Below, in pieces: positions 49,024 to 58,643 of a stretch of DNA of 64,000 nucleotides; position 1 is the first letter of the stretch, and every line of letters starts with the position of its first letter. The stretch comes from an uncultured Bacteroidales bacterium. GTDB lineage: Bacteria; Bacteroidota; Bacteroidia; Bacteroidales; FEN-979. The stretch is from assembly GCA_903916595.1 (NCBI GenBank), contig CAIWXI010000098.1:1-64000 (forward strand), read 5' to 3'. Made by a program: the position numbers and the translations under genes. The notes under the pieces were generated by a model. It saw nothing but the letters and a program-made list of their open reading frames with translations, was not told where the DNA came from and ran no database searches.

Positions 49024-50266
49024 TGTTTTTCTTAAATCGATCCTGATACTTTGCCTTACCACTCTTCATCCTGTATTTTCTCAGCAAAGAAAGACGGATG
49101 ATAAAAACCTTCTCCTTCACCTTATGCAGAAATATCCTGCTAAATTCGCAGCGATACTTAAGGATCCAGCACATTTTAAGGTTCAAATAATTTATTCACA
49201 AATCGACAGATCAAAGAATGGCAATAAACGCTTCAATTCTTTTTATTTCCGCCATAACTCCAGCGAATACTTTGATCCTGCAAGCATGGTAAAATTACCC
49301 TTATCTATTCTGGCTTTGGAGAAACTGGACTTAATTAATGTTCCAGGTTTAGATAGAAATACCAGATTGGAAATTGAAAGTTCGAATCCCTGCCAGGCTT
49401 CCTTAATATCCGATCCCAGCGCAATAGATTCAGTTGCGACAATCGGTCATTTTATACGCAAAGCTCTTATTGTTAGTGATAATGATTCTTACAACCGATT
49501 ATTTCAGTTTCTTGGACAAAAGTATATACAAGATAGATTAATTGACCTTGGTTTTCAGAATTGCAGAATTGTTCAACTTTTTTCGAAATGCGATTCAACC
49601 GACTGCAAATACTCTCCGACTTTCAGATTCTATAACAAGGGCGAAGTCATTTATACTCAAAATCAGACAATTAATACTTCCTCCTATAGCCCCCCATTGA
49701 GGAATATGGTTATTGGAAAAAAATCCATTAATAAGTATAATAAAGTGGTCAATCACGGGAAGGATTTCTCTAAGAAAAACTTTTTCCCTTTAGATGAAAT
49801 GCATCTGTTGCTTACTCATTTAGTCTTTCCTGATCCTTTTCAAAATGGAAAGAAAATGCAAATTAAAGAGGAAGAAAGAAACTTCATTCTTGCAAATATG
49901 TCTTGTACTCCGGATGAATCAGGAATCGCGGTGTTTAAAGACAGTGCTGATTTTTTCCCAACTTTGACGAATTATTTGTTTTACGGTAGCGATCGCAACA
50001 AAAAGCCCGATAAGAATTTAAAGATTTACAATATTGTTGGTCAGTCATACGGGTTTCTTAGCGATTGTGCCTATTTTTCAGATACATCGAACAAGGTTGA
50101 ATTTTTTTTATCGGCAGTAATTTATGTCAACAACAATCAGATTGTGAACACTGGTACATATGAATATATTTCAGTTGGATTTCCATTTATGATGAATCTC
50201 GGTCAATTGATATACAATTACGAATTAACCAGAAAAAATGAAACAGTACATATGACTTTTCGGTAA
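49016..50266 (+). CDS. Exported class A beta-lactamase-like serine hydrolase
   Basis: This 416-residue protein has a signal peptide (1-22, HPVFSQQ) and a penicillin-recognising fold with the SxxK motif SMVK (Ser90, Lys93) and an SDN motif (Ser154-Asn156, VSDNDSYNRL). No clear KTG box is seen, and the chain is about 120 residues longer than typical class A enzymes. It may be a lactamase, a peptidase or a structural relative. Pairing with an M23 peptidase downstream suggests cell-wall work. The region is markedly AT-rich (one 60-base line at 49201 is 35 percent GC). Confidence 0.8.
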   Translation: MHNVFLKSILILCLTTLHPVFSQQRKTDDKNLLLHLMQKYPAKFAAILKDPAHFKVQIIYSQIDRSKNGNKRFNSFYFRHNSSEYFDPASMVKLPLSILALEKLDLINVPGLDRNTRLEIESSNPCQASLISDPSAIDSVATIGHFIRKALIVSDNDSYNRLFQFLGQKYIQDRLIDLGFQNCRIVQLFSKCDSTDCKYSPTFRFYNKGEVIYTQNQTINTSSYSPPLRNMVIGKKSINKYNKVVNHGKDFSKKNFFPLDEMHLLLTHLVFPDPFQNGKKMQIKEEERNFILANMSCTPDESGIAVFKDSADFFPTLTNYLFYGSDRNKKPDKNLKIYNIVGQSYGFLSDCAYFSDTSNKVEFFLSAVIYVNNNQIVNTGTYEYISVGFPFMMNLGQLIYNYELTRKNETVHMTFR

Positions 50267-50288
50267 ATAAGCTATAATTACCAGCTTT

Positions 50289-51260
50289 ATGAGCAAGGTT
50301 AAGTATAAATTTAATAAAAAATCGCTCACCTTTACCCGGGTACAAATTACAATCTGGAAGCGACTTCTATTATTGTTTTCACATCTCTCCCTTGGATTTG
50401 TTTTCGGTGTTGCTGCTTTGATCTATTCATTCAATTATCTGGATTCTCCTAAAGAAAAGGTGCAGAAGAGAGAGATAGATAAAATTAAATTTCAATATCA
50501 AATGCTTAATGATCATCTTGGCGACCTGAATAAATTGCTTTCAGAATTACAGTATAAGGATGATAATGTTTATCGCATCATTTTTGAAACTGCTCCAATT
50601 TCAGATCAATTAAGGCAATCTGATGTTGGTGGTAATGATAAAGATGAATCTCTCGCAGGTTATCCCAGTTCGAATCTGTTGATACAAACCAGGCACAAAA
50701 TGGATAAAATCCTTTGGATGACATATGTTCAATCAAAATCCTTTGATGAAATAACCAATTTGGCTAAGAATAAAGAAAAGATGCTTTCTGCAATTCCGGC
50801 GATCCAACCTGTAAGCATGAAAGAAATGAGAAGAATCGCTGAAGGTTTCGGAGTTCGTAGAAATTCTGTTACAAGGGCTTTACGGTTTCATAAAGGAATT
50901 GATTTCGATGCGGCAACAGGTACCCCCGTTTATGCAACCGGTAATGGTGTTATTACTGAGGCAGGCTTCAATAGTGGTGGTTATGGTAATTGCATTAAAA
51001 TAAACCATGGGTATTCCTATGAGACTCTTTATGGTCACCTTTCACGTATTTTTGTCAAGCCTGGTCAAAGGATTCAGCGAGGGCAGATTATTGGTTATGT
51101 TGGAAGTACCGGCTATTCCAGCGGGCCACATTTACATTATGAGGTTTATAAAAACGGGATCGCCATTGATCCAATTTATTTTTTCTTTAATGACCTGACA
51201 TCTGAACAATTCCAGAAAATACTTGAATTGTCATCGAACCCTACTCAAACCATGGATTAA
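50289..51260 (+). CDS. M23-family peptidoglycan endopeptidase
   Basis: This 323-residue protein has an N-terminal membrane helix (about 28-50), a coiled-coil-like stretch (about 55-95) and a C-terminal M23 domain. The zinc motifs are present: HKGIDFD, LYGHLS and PHLHYEV. It probably cuts peptide cross-links in the cell wall while anchored in the inner membrane. It lies 22 bases after the serine hydrolase gene and is convergent with the next one. Confidence 0.92.
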   Translation: MSKVKYKFNKKSLTFTRVQITIWKRLLLLFSHLSLGFVFGVAALIYSFNYLDSPKEKVQKREIDKIKFQYQMLNDHLGDLNKLLSELQYKDDNVYRIIFETAPISDQLRQSDVGGNDKDESLAGYPSSNLLIQTRHKMDKILWMTYVQSKSFDEITNLAKNKEKMLSAIPAIQPVSMKEMRRIAEGFGVRRNSVTRALRFHKGIDFDAATGTPVYATGNGVITEAGFNSGGYGNCIKINHGYSYETLYGHLSRIFVKPGQRIQRGQIIGYVGSTGYSSGPHLHYEVYKNGIAIDPIYFFFNDLTSEQFQKILELSSNPTQTMD

Positions 51261-51274
51261 CAATCAGACTCTTG

Positions 51275-52456
51275 TCAGTCCTTCCGCTTCGAGAGTAGCA
51301 GGTTGGTCTCGTTAAATAGTACATTATACCCTATACGGAAAGGAACAGGCTTTGGTTTTTCCTGTTTTTCATAAGCCTCCAAAAGATCGGGTTGGAATTT
51401 ATTTTCAAATCTGACGATAGTTTTGGTATAGCTCCCAAAAAGCCGGACATCCCATTTTGCAGTTTTAAAAAAACGATAAGGGATTCCGGAATCATCCTGC
51501 AGAATAACATTAGCATGGTCGAGGAGATAAGTCCGGATGGTCTGAAAACCGGGATTAAACATGAGGTAAGAGGCAGCTTTCAGGAAGGTTTGGCAATGGT
51601 CAAATCTCCTTACAAAGGCGAGCAATTCCCGGTGCTTTTTCAGGTTCTTATCTGAAAGGTCAAACGAGATATAATACACCGATTGATTTATTAAAAGTGT
51701 AGAATCACAGAAATCAATCCGAACTCCTACCGGTGACAGTTGAGCTGTGCATTTCACCATAAGTCCGGCTGTATCCAAAGAAAAATACGTGAGCTTGCGA
51801 ATGAGGTGGTGTGTTCTTTTTACATAGTAAGCGATGAGTGGAAGGGTCCCGTCCAGTGTGGGTTGGTTGAGGTCTTTCATCATACTTTCTGTACGGAAAA
51901 AGCCCAGGTTATTTGAGAAATATAGTGAAGATCGTATCTTTTCAAGGTAAGCCAGCATTTCGCCCTTTGGCAGCGTATCGCAGCGCAGAAATTTTCCAAT
52001 TGGTTCCAGTCCGACAAGGATATAATTCTTACAATTTGGGAAAAAGGTATTTGCGTATAGGAAATCAGCGCCTGCAAAGGGGTAGAAAAGAGTACCAGTA
52101 TCCTGCACCTCAGCCTGGATATTTTTCTCCCTCCAGGAGGTGATCGGACCGATTTTATTCTTTAACACGATGGCCCAGTCTTTTTCTACCTGTTTCTGAT
52201 ACAGCATATGGTCATTGCCGGCAATATTTTTGTTTTTATAAACATTTGGAACATACCCGGCGATAATCGAGGAAAGATCATCCACTAAGGTGTCGATGTC
52301 AGGTTGAGGGAGGTATATCGAATCGTCATTATGAGTTTCAGCAGTCTGGTTTTCAAGTTTTACACCAGAAGAAGATCCTGTGCAGGAAAAGCAAAACAAG
52401 GATAATATCAGAATCAGAAATGGAAGCTTGAAAAAGTAAAAAACCGTATTGGACAT
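51275..52456 (-). CDS. Lipoprotein of unknown function
   Basis: This 393-residue protein has a lipoprotein signal (LSLFCFSC, Cys25). Conserved-looking segments include LFYPFAGADFLYANTFFPN and YILVGLEPIG, but I do not recognise a named domain. It lies 52 bases downstream of the caspase-fold gene on the same strand and may be the last gene of that transcript. Confidence 0.75.
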   Translation of the reverse strand: MSNTVFYFFKLPFLILILSLFCFSCTGSSSGVKLENQTAETHNDDSIYLPQPDIDTLVDDLSSIIAGYVPNVYKNKNIAGNDHMLYQKQVEKDWAIVLKNKIGPITSWREKNIQAEVQDTGTLFYPFAGADFLYANTFFPNCKNYILVGLEPIGKFLRCDTLPKGEMLAYLEKIRSSLYFSNNLGFFRTESMMKDLNQPTLDGTLPLIAYYVKRTHHLIRKLTYFSLDTAGLMVKCTAQLSPVGVRIDFCDSTLLINQSVYYISFDLSDKNLKKHRELLAFVRRFDHCQTFLKAASYLMFNPGFQTIRTYLLDHANVILQDDSGIPYRFFKTAKWDVRLFGSYTKTIVRFENKFQPDLLEAYEKQEKPKPVPFRIGYNVLFNETNLLLSKRKD

Positions 52457-52508
52457 AGCTAAATTATTAAATTTTTACTCACTTCTCAATAACAATGCCG
52501 ATAAAATA

Positions 52509-53816
52509 TTATTCAGGTAGAGTCACGACCAAATTCACGGCAGACCCTATGAGGGAAACCGGGATCTGCTCTTTCAGTTTCATTTTAAGCGATGTAGCTC
52601 GAACGTTTTGAATAATAAAGTCAGACAATTCTTTTGGGCCGGCTTTGCCTTTGGTTTCTTTTAATTTTGTAAGCAAGGCCAGGGTGAATAAGCCATGCGC
52701 AGCCTGTGGGTCTGACCGGGCTTTCTGACCTGGCGTGGCTGCTGCCAGAAAAAACACATTCGCTGGTACATTGGGAAAACGCAAAGATATTTTTGGCATC
52801 GGACTCTTTTCATGCGAATTTTTCAGGGCATCAAACCTAAAGGAGCTTTCAAGAAGTATAGTAATCCGTTTTGAGACATCTTCCTGTAGCATCTTGTAGA
52901 GGTCGCTGATCCGGATAATGAATTTAGAGTCGTCGTTTTCAACATCAACCGGCAGAATATAGGGTTCAAGGGTTTTTTCATCGATCAGTCCATATCCGGC
53001 ATAATAAAAAATCAGCTCCGCGTTACCATTAATTCCTCTGGAATAGGAGGCCAGCCTGATCAGTTCCCTGCGCATTTCAAAGGATTTGGCATTGAAGACA
53101 ATCTGAACATTTCTTTCAGGTATTCCCAGTGTACGGATGGCGTATTCCCTGAAAACCCTTGCGTCGCGGGAATGATAATCGATGGAGTCGGTGAAGCATC
53201 GGGCCGTTTGCATGGGGCTATATGCATCGTTGGCAACGATGAGCACATAAGTGTTTTTCCGGTTCTGAGGAAGCTCGGGGATGTCTTTGTCGGCATCACA
53301 CCGGGATTCAACTTCAGGGGTGTGTTTTGAGACCACAGAATGTTGCCCTTTGGTGAGGATATTTATAAACCGGGTCAGAGTATCGGCAATAATCCGGGAG
53401 GCGTTGGCGTATACTTTATCGTCGGCGAGTTCTATGGTAGTGCTGCCACCTTTGATCCTCTTCAGCTCGTTGGAATAGACTATTTTGCCATTCTTAACAT
53501 CATACACTCCAAGGGTAGCATCGAGCAATCCGAAGAAAAAGAATGGAGTCTCTCCATTATAATAGGAGTGGCATTTAATGCTAAGGATAAAGTCGGCGGT
53601 GTTGCTGTCGGCAGCGATACGGTAATTGTTCCCGGTAAGTTGTTTGATGACTGTTTTCTGAATTACCGGGGAAACCGCACCCCGGCTCCAGTGGAACTCA
53701 GAGCCTGTAACAAAAACAGTAGTTTGGGACTGCACCTGATTTAAAGTGAATGCCACCATCACGACAGGGAAAAAGAGAAGTAGTATTCGGTGAAGCCGAA
53801 ACAAAAAATCCTTCAC
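52509..53816 (-). CDS. Exported caspase-fold protein lacking the catalytic dyad
   Basis: This 435-residue protein has a signal peptide (1 to about 31), an N-terminal beta-rich domain (about 35-155) and a C-terminal caspase/metacaspase fold (about 188-435). The fold is clear: NTYVLIVANDAYS, DARVFREYAIRTLGIPERNV, ELIFYYAGYGL and HGLFTLALL. The catalytic His expected in YYAGHG is Tyr275, and the Cys expected in DxCFS is Ser325 (LLESSFRF). It is therefore probably a non-catalytic relative. It starts 6 bases after the end of the TPR gene, so the two likely act together. Confidence 0.85.
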   Translation of the reverse strand: MKDFLFRLHRILLLFFPVVMVAFTLNQVQSQTTVFVTGSEFHWSRGAVSPVIQKTVIKQLTGNNYRIAADSNTADFILSIKCHSYYNGETPFFFFGLLDATLGVYDVKNGKIVYSNELKRIKGGSTTIELADDKVYANASRIIADTLTRFINILTKGQHSVVSKHTPEVESRCDADKDIPELPQNRKNTYVLIVANDAYSPMQTARCFTDSIDYHSRDARVFREYAIRTLGIPERNVQIVFNAKSFEMRRELIRLASYSRGINGNAELIFYYAGYGLIDEKTLEPYILPVDVENDDSKFIIRISDLYKMLQEDVSKRITILLESSFRFDALKNSHEKSPMPKISLRFPNVPANVFFLAAATPGQKARSDPQAAHGLFTLALLTKLKETKGKAGPKELSDFIIQNVRATSLKMKLKEQIPVSLIGSAVNLVVTLPE

Positions 53817-53822
53817 GTTCTT

Positions 53823-56060
53823 CTATGTCCTTTCTGTTTGAAACGACAAATAATCCTTAATCAGTGGTATTTCGGCCGTCAATATGCCATATTTTAACAA
53901 GTGAGGAACGTCTTCATCAAATGCTACCATGAATTCCGCTTCGCTTAATTCAGCAGAGGAAAGGCTTTTAGTATAAAACTCAAGGGCCCGATGTCGTTCA
54001 CCCTTGCATAAATATACATGGCCCGCATTCATGAAATCATAGGCCGAAGGTTTGGTCATACTTGACAGGAGTTCACTGTAGCCCGATTCTGCCTGTTCGA
54101 GTTTTCCAGTTACAAAGTCGCAATATGCCGCTGGCCGGAGATATTTAATATTAGCAGGGGAATAAAACAATAGCTGTGCATAGATATGAGAAGCTTTCTC
54201 ATAGTCCCTCAGATTAAGGTGGCATTGAGCCAGCTGGGTTTGCAGGGACTGGTCTGAGGGTTGAAGTTCAATGGCTTCGGTGAAGTATTCAAGAGCATTC
54301 TGATAATCCTTGAGACGCACATAGCACCATGCGAGTTTCTTCAGGATCCAAAGACGGTCGGTATCAAAAAGTTCAGCTTTTTTATAGAATTCCACGGCTT
54401 TTTTGTACCGGCCTGATTTCTGATAGCTAAAGGCTATTTTTTCATAGAATTCTCCAGAGGGTTGGCCTTTCGTATTAAGAAATTCGTACAGATCGATCGC
54501 CTCAAAATAATGGCCTTTCTCGAAATAAAACTCTGCCAGTTTGAGTGTGAACCGCTCCTGTTCAAAAAAAGTTCTGTAAAAATAAAGGTCACTAAAGGAT
54601 ATCTTTTTCCTGAAAATGTCTTCGAATTCGCCCCTGCCCGGGAAAATTTTATAAAAGCGGTAAAGGTCCTGTATGTATTGTATAATGATAGCGTTTTCAC
54701 TGAGTGACTGATCCAGCAACTGTTCTTCTGAGGCCATTTCTTTCATCTGGGCCAGTTCGGCTTCGAAATTAGTGACGATGAGATTACGTTGTTGAGCCGG
54801 GATTGCCTGAAAATTCAGAACAAAGGAATATTTATCAGAGTTGCAGATATAAAAAGCATGCTCGAGGCTGTCGAGTAGCCTGCGGCTGATGTCTTCGTTA
54901 CCGGGAAACAGCATTCCTGCTTCGGGATTATGCCTGTAAAAAGGGATAAACCAATTAGACATCCGGTTAAAAAAATCGAATCGTTTGAGCATTTGGAAAG
55001 TACTCATAAAAACATCTCCGCCTTCCATCTGCATTTTAGAAAATTTCTCAATTTTTTCAAAAAGACCCGGAACTTCATCAACCATACCTTTCCAACCCGG
55101 GTTTTTTCCTTCCATATCAGTCTCCTCAATCTGATCGCCAAGCTGAAGCTTATCTTCTATTTTTGGCATCATTTTTTTCATATCGGGAAGTACTTCTTCT
55201 TCAAATTCCCTGGTAATTTTCTCTGTCTCCCGTGCCATCAGGTATTGCTGCAGAACGACTTCGGCTTTGTTCAGGATCTCCGGGTCACTGATCAGGGAAT
55301 GAAGTTTTTCGAGAAGCTCAGGATGGTTTGCAATGCGGCGGTCATATTTTATCAGCCCAAGCAGCAGCCCTACAAGCGCCCGCTGGCAGACCTGTTTTTC
55401 GCCGGCTTCGATAAATTCAATAAGCATCATGAATTTCTGCAGGTCAAAGTAGTTCAGGAGACTTAAAGTCAAGGCGCTTACAACGAGAGATTTTTCATGC
55501 CATTCGATACTTTCAGACCGGTTGATGGCTCTGGCCAGACTTAGATGGTGTTCATCTGTTTTCTCGGTAAGCCAGATCAGTTTAAACAAAGCATCAAGTT
55601 TCTGAGGGGGAATGGCTTTATGACCTTCTCCGGTCCCTTCTTCGGTTGTGTTAATGAGCTTGTCTACCTCGCGGTAAAGAAACATGTCTTCGATGAAAGC
55701 TGAGATTTTCTCAGGGTCTTGCCCGAATTCAATCTGCAGGTTTTGTTTTTCATGGTAAGAATAGGGTAGCATTGCTTCCCTCATGCTTTGCAGCAATTCA
55801 TCGGCCAGCGACAGAAGGGAAGCAGAAAGACTCTTGAGAATGGTTTCCTGCTGTGGGTCTTTATAGCCTTCAAAAGCATAGCGGAGCAGGGTTCTGTAAT
55901 TATCGTTCAGAGTCTCGAGCTGGTAAAAGAAATCCTGCTTGCTTGAAAACCGTATCCATTGCGAAAATTCGTCCAGGGCCGATTTGAAACGATGTTCATA
56001 AATTGCGTCAGCAATTCTGCGATATCTTTGTTCTATGTCGTTTCGCGATAAAGTAATCAT
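53823..56060 (-). CDS. Large cytoplasmic TPR protein
   Basis: This 745-residue protein has no signal peptide. The first 480 residues are helical and unrecognised; the C-terminal part (about 480-690) holds tetratricopeptide repeats such as AEFYFEKGHYFEAIDLYEFL, AWCYVRLKDYQNALEYFTEA and GERHRALEFYTKSL. It lies between a porin (2 bases) and the pseudo-caspase (6 bases). An adaptor or scaffold role is likely; the partner is unknown. Confidence 0.85.
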   Translation of the reverse strand: MITLSRNDIEQRYRRIADAIYEHRFKSALDEFSQWIRFSSKQDFFYQLETLNDNYRTLLRYAFEGYKDPQQETILKSLSASLLSLADELLQSMREAMLPYSYHEKQNLQIEFGQDPEKISAFIEDMFLYREVDKLINTTEEGTGEGHKAIPPQKLDALFKLIWLTEKTDEHHLSLARAINRSESIEWHEKSLVVSALTLSLLNYFDLQKFMMLIEFIEAGEKQVCQRALVGLLLGLIKYDRRIANHPELLEKLHSLISDPEILNKAEVVLQQYLMARETEKITREFEEEVLPDMKKMMPKIEDKLQLGDQIEETDMEGKNPGWKGMVDEVPGLFEKIEKFSKMQMEGGDVFMSTFQMLKRFDFFNRMSNWFIPFYRHNPEAGMLFPGNEDISRRLLDSLEHAFYICNSDKYSFVLNFQAIPAQQRNLIVTNFEAELAQMKEMASEEQLLDQSLSENAIIIQYIQDLYRFYKIFPGRGEFEDIFRKKISFSDLYFYRTFFEQERFTLKLAEFYFEKGHYFEAIDLYEFLNTKGQPSGEFYEKIAFSYQKSGRYKKAVEFYKKAELFDTDRLWILKKLAWCYVRLKDYQNALEYFTEAIELQPSDQSLQTQLAQCHLNLRDYEKASHIYAQLLFYSPANIKYLRPAAYCDFVTGKLEQAESGYSELLSSMTKPSAYDFMNAGHVYLCKGERHRALEFYTKSLSSAELSEAEFMVAFDEDVPHLLKYGILTAEIPLIKDYLSFQTERT

Positions 56061-56062
56061 TA

Positions 56063-57238
56063 TCAGAATCTTACTCCAGTTGTAAAAATTATTGACTGCA
56101 TTTGGTCGCTGGTATAACTCAAAAAGACGTTATTTCCCGGGGCAGCAAACAGGTGTCTGTATTCGAGCCTGATATAGCCTATTTTAATGGGTTTGTATTC
56201 GAATCCTACCGAGAAGCCCTGGGTCATAAGACCACGATAGATATTATTGTAATGATAGAGATATGAAAGGAAGCCGTCGGGATCGTTAAAGAATTCATAC
56301 CTCGCGGCAACTGCATATTTGCTCAGGAATACGTATTTTGCTTCGAGCATGCCTGAAAACATGGTTGCGGTCTTGGTGGTGTCTGGAGCGATCTGGCTGT
56401 TTGTCTGAGCTGCAAAGTCAAGCTGGCCGGTTAAAAACAGAGGGTCGACGGGATTGTACTGGACAATCAGGTTATTATACAGGATATCATTGTTAACGCT
56501 GATATCATTCAGCGCCTGGTTGCCAAAAAAGTTATTATAATTCAGGGTCAGGCGGGGGATAGGTGTGTAATAAACAAACAACAGCCCTGCCATATGAGTA
56601 TTTTTTCCATAGGCCAGGGAGTATGGGTTCCCAATCATTAATCCTCCCCAGAATTTATCGGACGCATTCCATGTAAGTTTAACTCCGAGCAAGTTACCCG
56701 GTTCAAAATAGCCTCCGACTGAGACAGTACTAAGATAGTTTAATACAGGCCAGGAGGATTCTATCCCGATCGGGTTCAGGAAATACCCGAAATCGAGCCA
56801 GAGTTTTTTAAACAGACGCCATCCGAAGTTAGCCTGCCTCAGATTTTTAATAAACTGGGCCTGCGGGGCGGCAAGCAGATTGGGTGCATCTCCAAACTGG
56901 ATAGCGAGTTTGCCTCTAACCCTGTCGGCTGTATAGCTTATTTCTAAGGCAGCAACATTTAGACGTATCTGATCCTGTACAGGGCAGTTACTCGAGAATG
57001 GAACAACATTTGACGTGTCACCTTTGCTTCTCAGGGTTCCATTGTAATATGCATCGACATAGAAACCGAAAGTGAAATGTTTAAGCTTTTTGTACATTTC
57101 ATTCTTTAACTGGTCGGTAAGGCTGTCGGCCTTATTCTGGGCCAGGAGAGGGGCCGAAAGCAACAGCAGCAGAAGCGCCGTGAGTAAAATGTTTTTTTGG
57201 TGTTTAAGAATGTTTCGCATGATTACAATATTACGCAC
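56063..57238 (-). CDS. Outer-membrane porin (BBP2/OmpL-like)
   Basis: This 391-residue protein has a signal peptide (ending SAPLLAQ) and a beta-barrel with alternating aromatic strands (HFTFGFYVDAYYNG, KLWLDFGYFLNPIG). The final residue is an aromatic Phe (FTTGVRF), the outer-membrane assembly signal. It fits the OmpL-like porin-2 family. Met7 (57220) is an alternative start. It follows the TolC-like gene by 8 bases. Confidence 0.82.
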   Translation of the reverse strand: MRNIVIMRNILKHQKNILLTALLLLLLSAPLLAQNKADSLTDQLKNEMYKKLKHFTFGFYVDAYYNGTLRSKGDTSNVVPFSSNCPVQDQIRLNVAALEISYTADRVRGKLAIQFGDAPNLLAAPQAQFIKNLRQANFGWRLFKKLWLDFGYFLNPIGIESSWPVLNYLSTVSVGGYFEPGNLLGVKLTWNASDKFWGGLMIGNPYSLAYGKNTHMAGLLFVYYTPIPRLTLNYNNFFGNQALNDISVNNDILYNNLIVQYNPVDPLFLTGQLDFAAQTNSQIAPDTTKTATMFSGMLEAKYVFLSKYAVAARYEFFNDPDGFLSYLYHYNNIYRGLMTQGFSVGFEYKPIKIGYIRLEYRHLFAAPGNNVFLSYTSDQMQSIIFTTGVRF

Positions 57239-57246
57239 TTATGAAA

Positions 57247-58617
57247 TTATTTCCAGCCACCTCCGAGGGCGAGATAAAGGTTCACCACGCTTTGCAGCGA
57301 GCTTAGCTGGGCCTGCGAAAGCTGAATCTGAGCCTGGTAAAGAAGTCTCTGGGCATCGATCACGTCGAGGTAACTTGCATAGCCGGCGTTCCAGAGTTGG
57401 TTTGACAAGTCAAAGGCCGTCTGGGCTGCATTATTAAGGGCTCTTTGCTGGACAACCATCTGGTGTTGTTTATCGACTGAAAGCATGCCGTTGGAAACTT
57501 CACCGATTGCATTATAAATGGTTTTCTGGTAATTAATCAGCATTTGTTCATTAACGGCCTGGGCTTTACGGAGATTAGCCCTGAGTTTTCCAAATCCGAA
57601 GATAGGAGCTACCAGACCACCCACGGCCGATCCGATAAGGCCTGCGCCCAGGGTAGAGAAGCCCAATGAGGCATTGATGCTTATTGATGGCAGCATCTTC
57701 CCTCTTGCAACACCTATCTCGGCGTTAGCCGATACCAGCTGCTGTTCTGATTCGATGATGTCGGGGCGGCGCACGATTAGCCGTGAAGGGATACCTGCTT
57801 TGGGAATTATAGTCGTGTCAATCTGGGCCATGAGCTGGCCCCCGCCTTTAACTTCACCAGGCAGTTCACCCAAGAGCAGCTTGATAGCATTTTCCTGTAT
57901 ACCAATTGCCTGTTCCATGGAGGGTACCTGGGCTCTCACGGTGGCCAGTTCAGCTTCAGCCTGGGCTACCACGAGTCCGGAAACAGTCCCGGCGATAAGT
58001 TTACCCTTGACCAGGGTGAGTGCGTCTTCACGGATTTTAACAGTATACTTTGTGATCGTGAGTTCATCGCGGTATTCAATCAGGTTGTAATATCCGAGGG
58101 CTATACTTGAGATGAGGTTGATATACACGGCCTGTTGATAAGCTACCTGCGACAGCATCTGGGCCCTTGCCGACTCTTTGGCGCGGCGGAGCTTACCCCA
58201 GATGTCAAGCTCCCAGCTGAGGTTAGCCGTGCCGTAAACATCTTTGTACTGTATCGTGCCTGAAGGAGCGGTTTCCATGCTCTGGTATAGTGCAGAACCC
58301 TCGGCGCTGATTGCCGGAAAGAGCTGGGCTCTTACTGCCTTGAACTGAGCCAAAGCTTCGTTGATCCGGGAATACGCTATCCGCAGATCGAAATTGTATT
58401 TAAGACCTTTTTTTATCAGATTGTGCAGTACGGTATCTCTGAAAAGCTTTGTCCAGGCGGTATCGGCAAACGACAAAGTGTCGGTCTGGCTCGAGAATCT
58501 GTATTGCTTTCCCAGGTCTGTTTGCGGTCGTTTATAGTTAGGTCCGATTTTACAGCCGTTGAAACTTCCAAGTAGGATCACCGCGAAAAGAAGGAATATA
58601 TATTTCTTTGAAATCAT
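57247..58617 (-). CDS. NodT/OprM-family RND outer-membrane channel
   Basis: This 456-residue lipoprotein (lipobox Cys22 in GSFNGC) has two OEP repeats of long helices and strands, the NYKRP start and the NLSWELDIWGKLRRAKESAR motif of NodT channels. It forms the outer-membrane exit duct for the RND pump encoded directly upstream, 26 bases away. Confidence 0.93.
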   Translation of the reverse strand: MISKKYIFLLFAVILLGSFNGCKIGPNYKRPQTDLGKQYRFSSQTDTLSFADTAWTKLFRDTVLHNLIKKGLKYNFDLRIAYSRINEALAQFKAVRAQLFPAISAEGSALYQSMETAPSGTIQYKDVYGTANLSWELDIWGKLRRAKESARAQMLSQVAYQQAVYINLISSIALGYYNLIEYRDELTITKYTVKIREDALTLVKGKLIAGTVSGLVVAQAEAELATVRAQVPSMEQAIGIQENAIKLLLGELPGEVKGGGQLMAQIDTTIIPKAGIPSRLIVRRPDIIESEQQLVSANAEIGVARGKMLPSISINASLGFSTLGAGLIGSAVGGLVAPIFGFGKLRANLRKAQAVNEQMLINYQKTIYNAIGEVSNGMLSVDKQHQMVVQQRALNNAAQTAFDLSNQLWNAGYASYLDVIDAQRLLYQAQIQLSQAQLSSLQSVVNLYLALGGGWK

Positions 58618-58643
58618 ATCGGGTAGTTAAGTACAATTGAACA

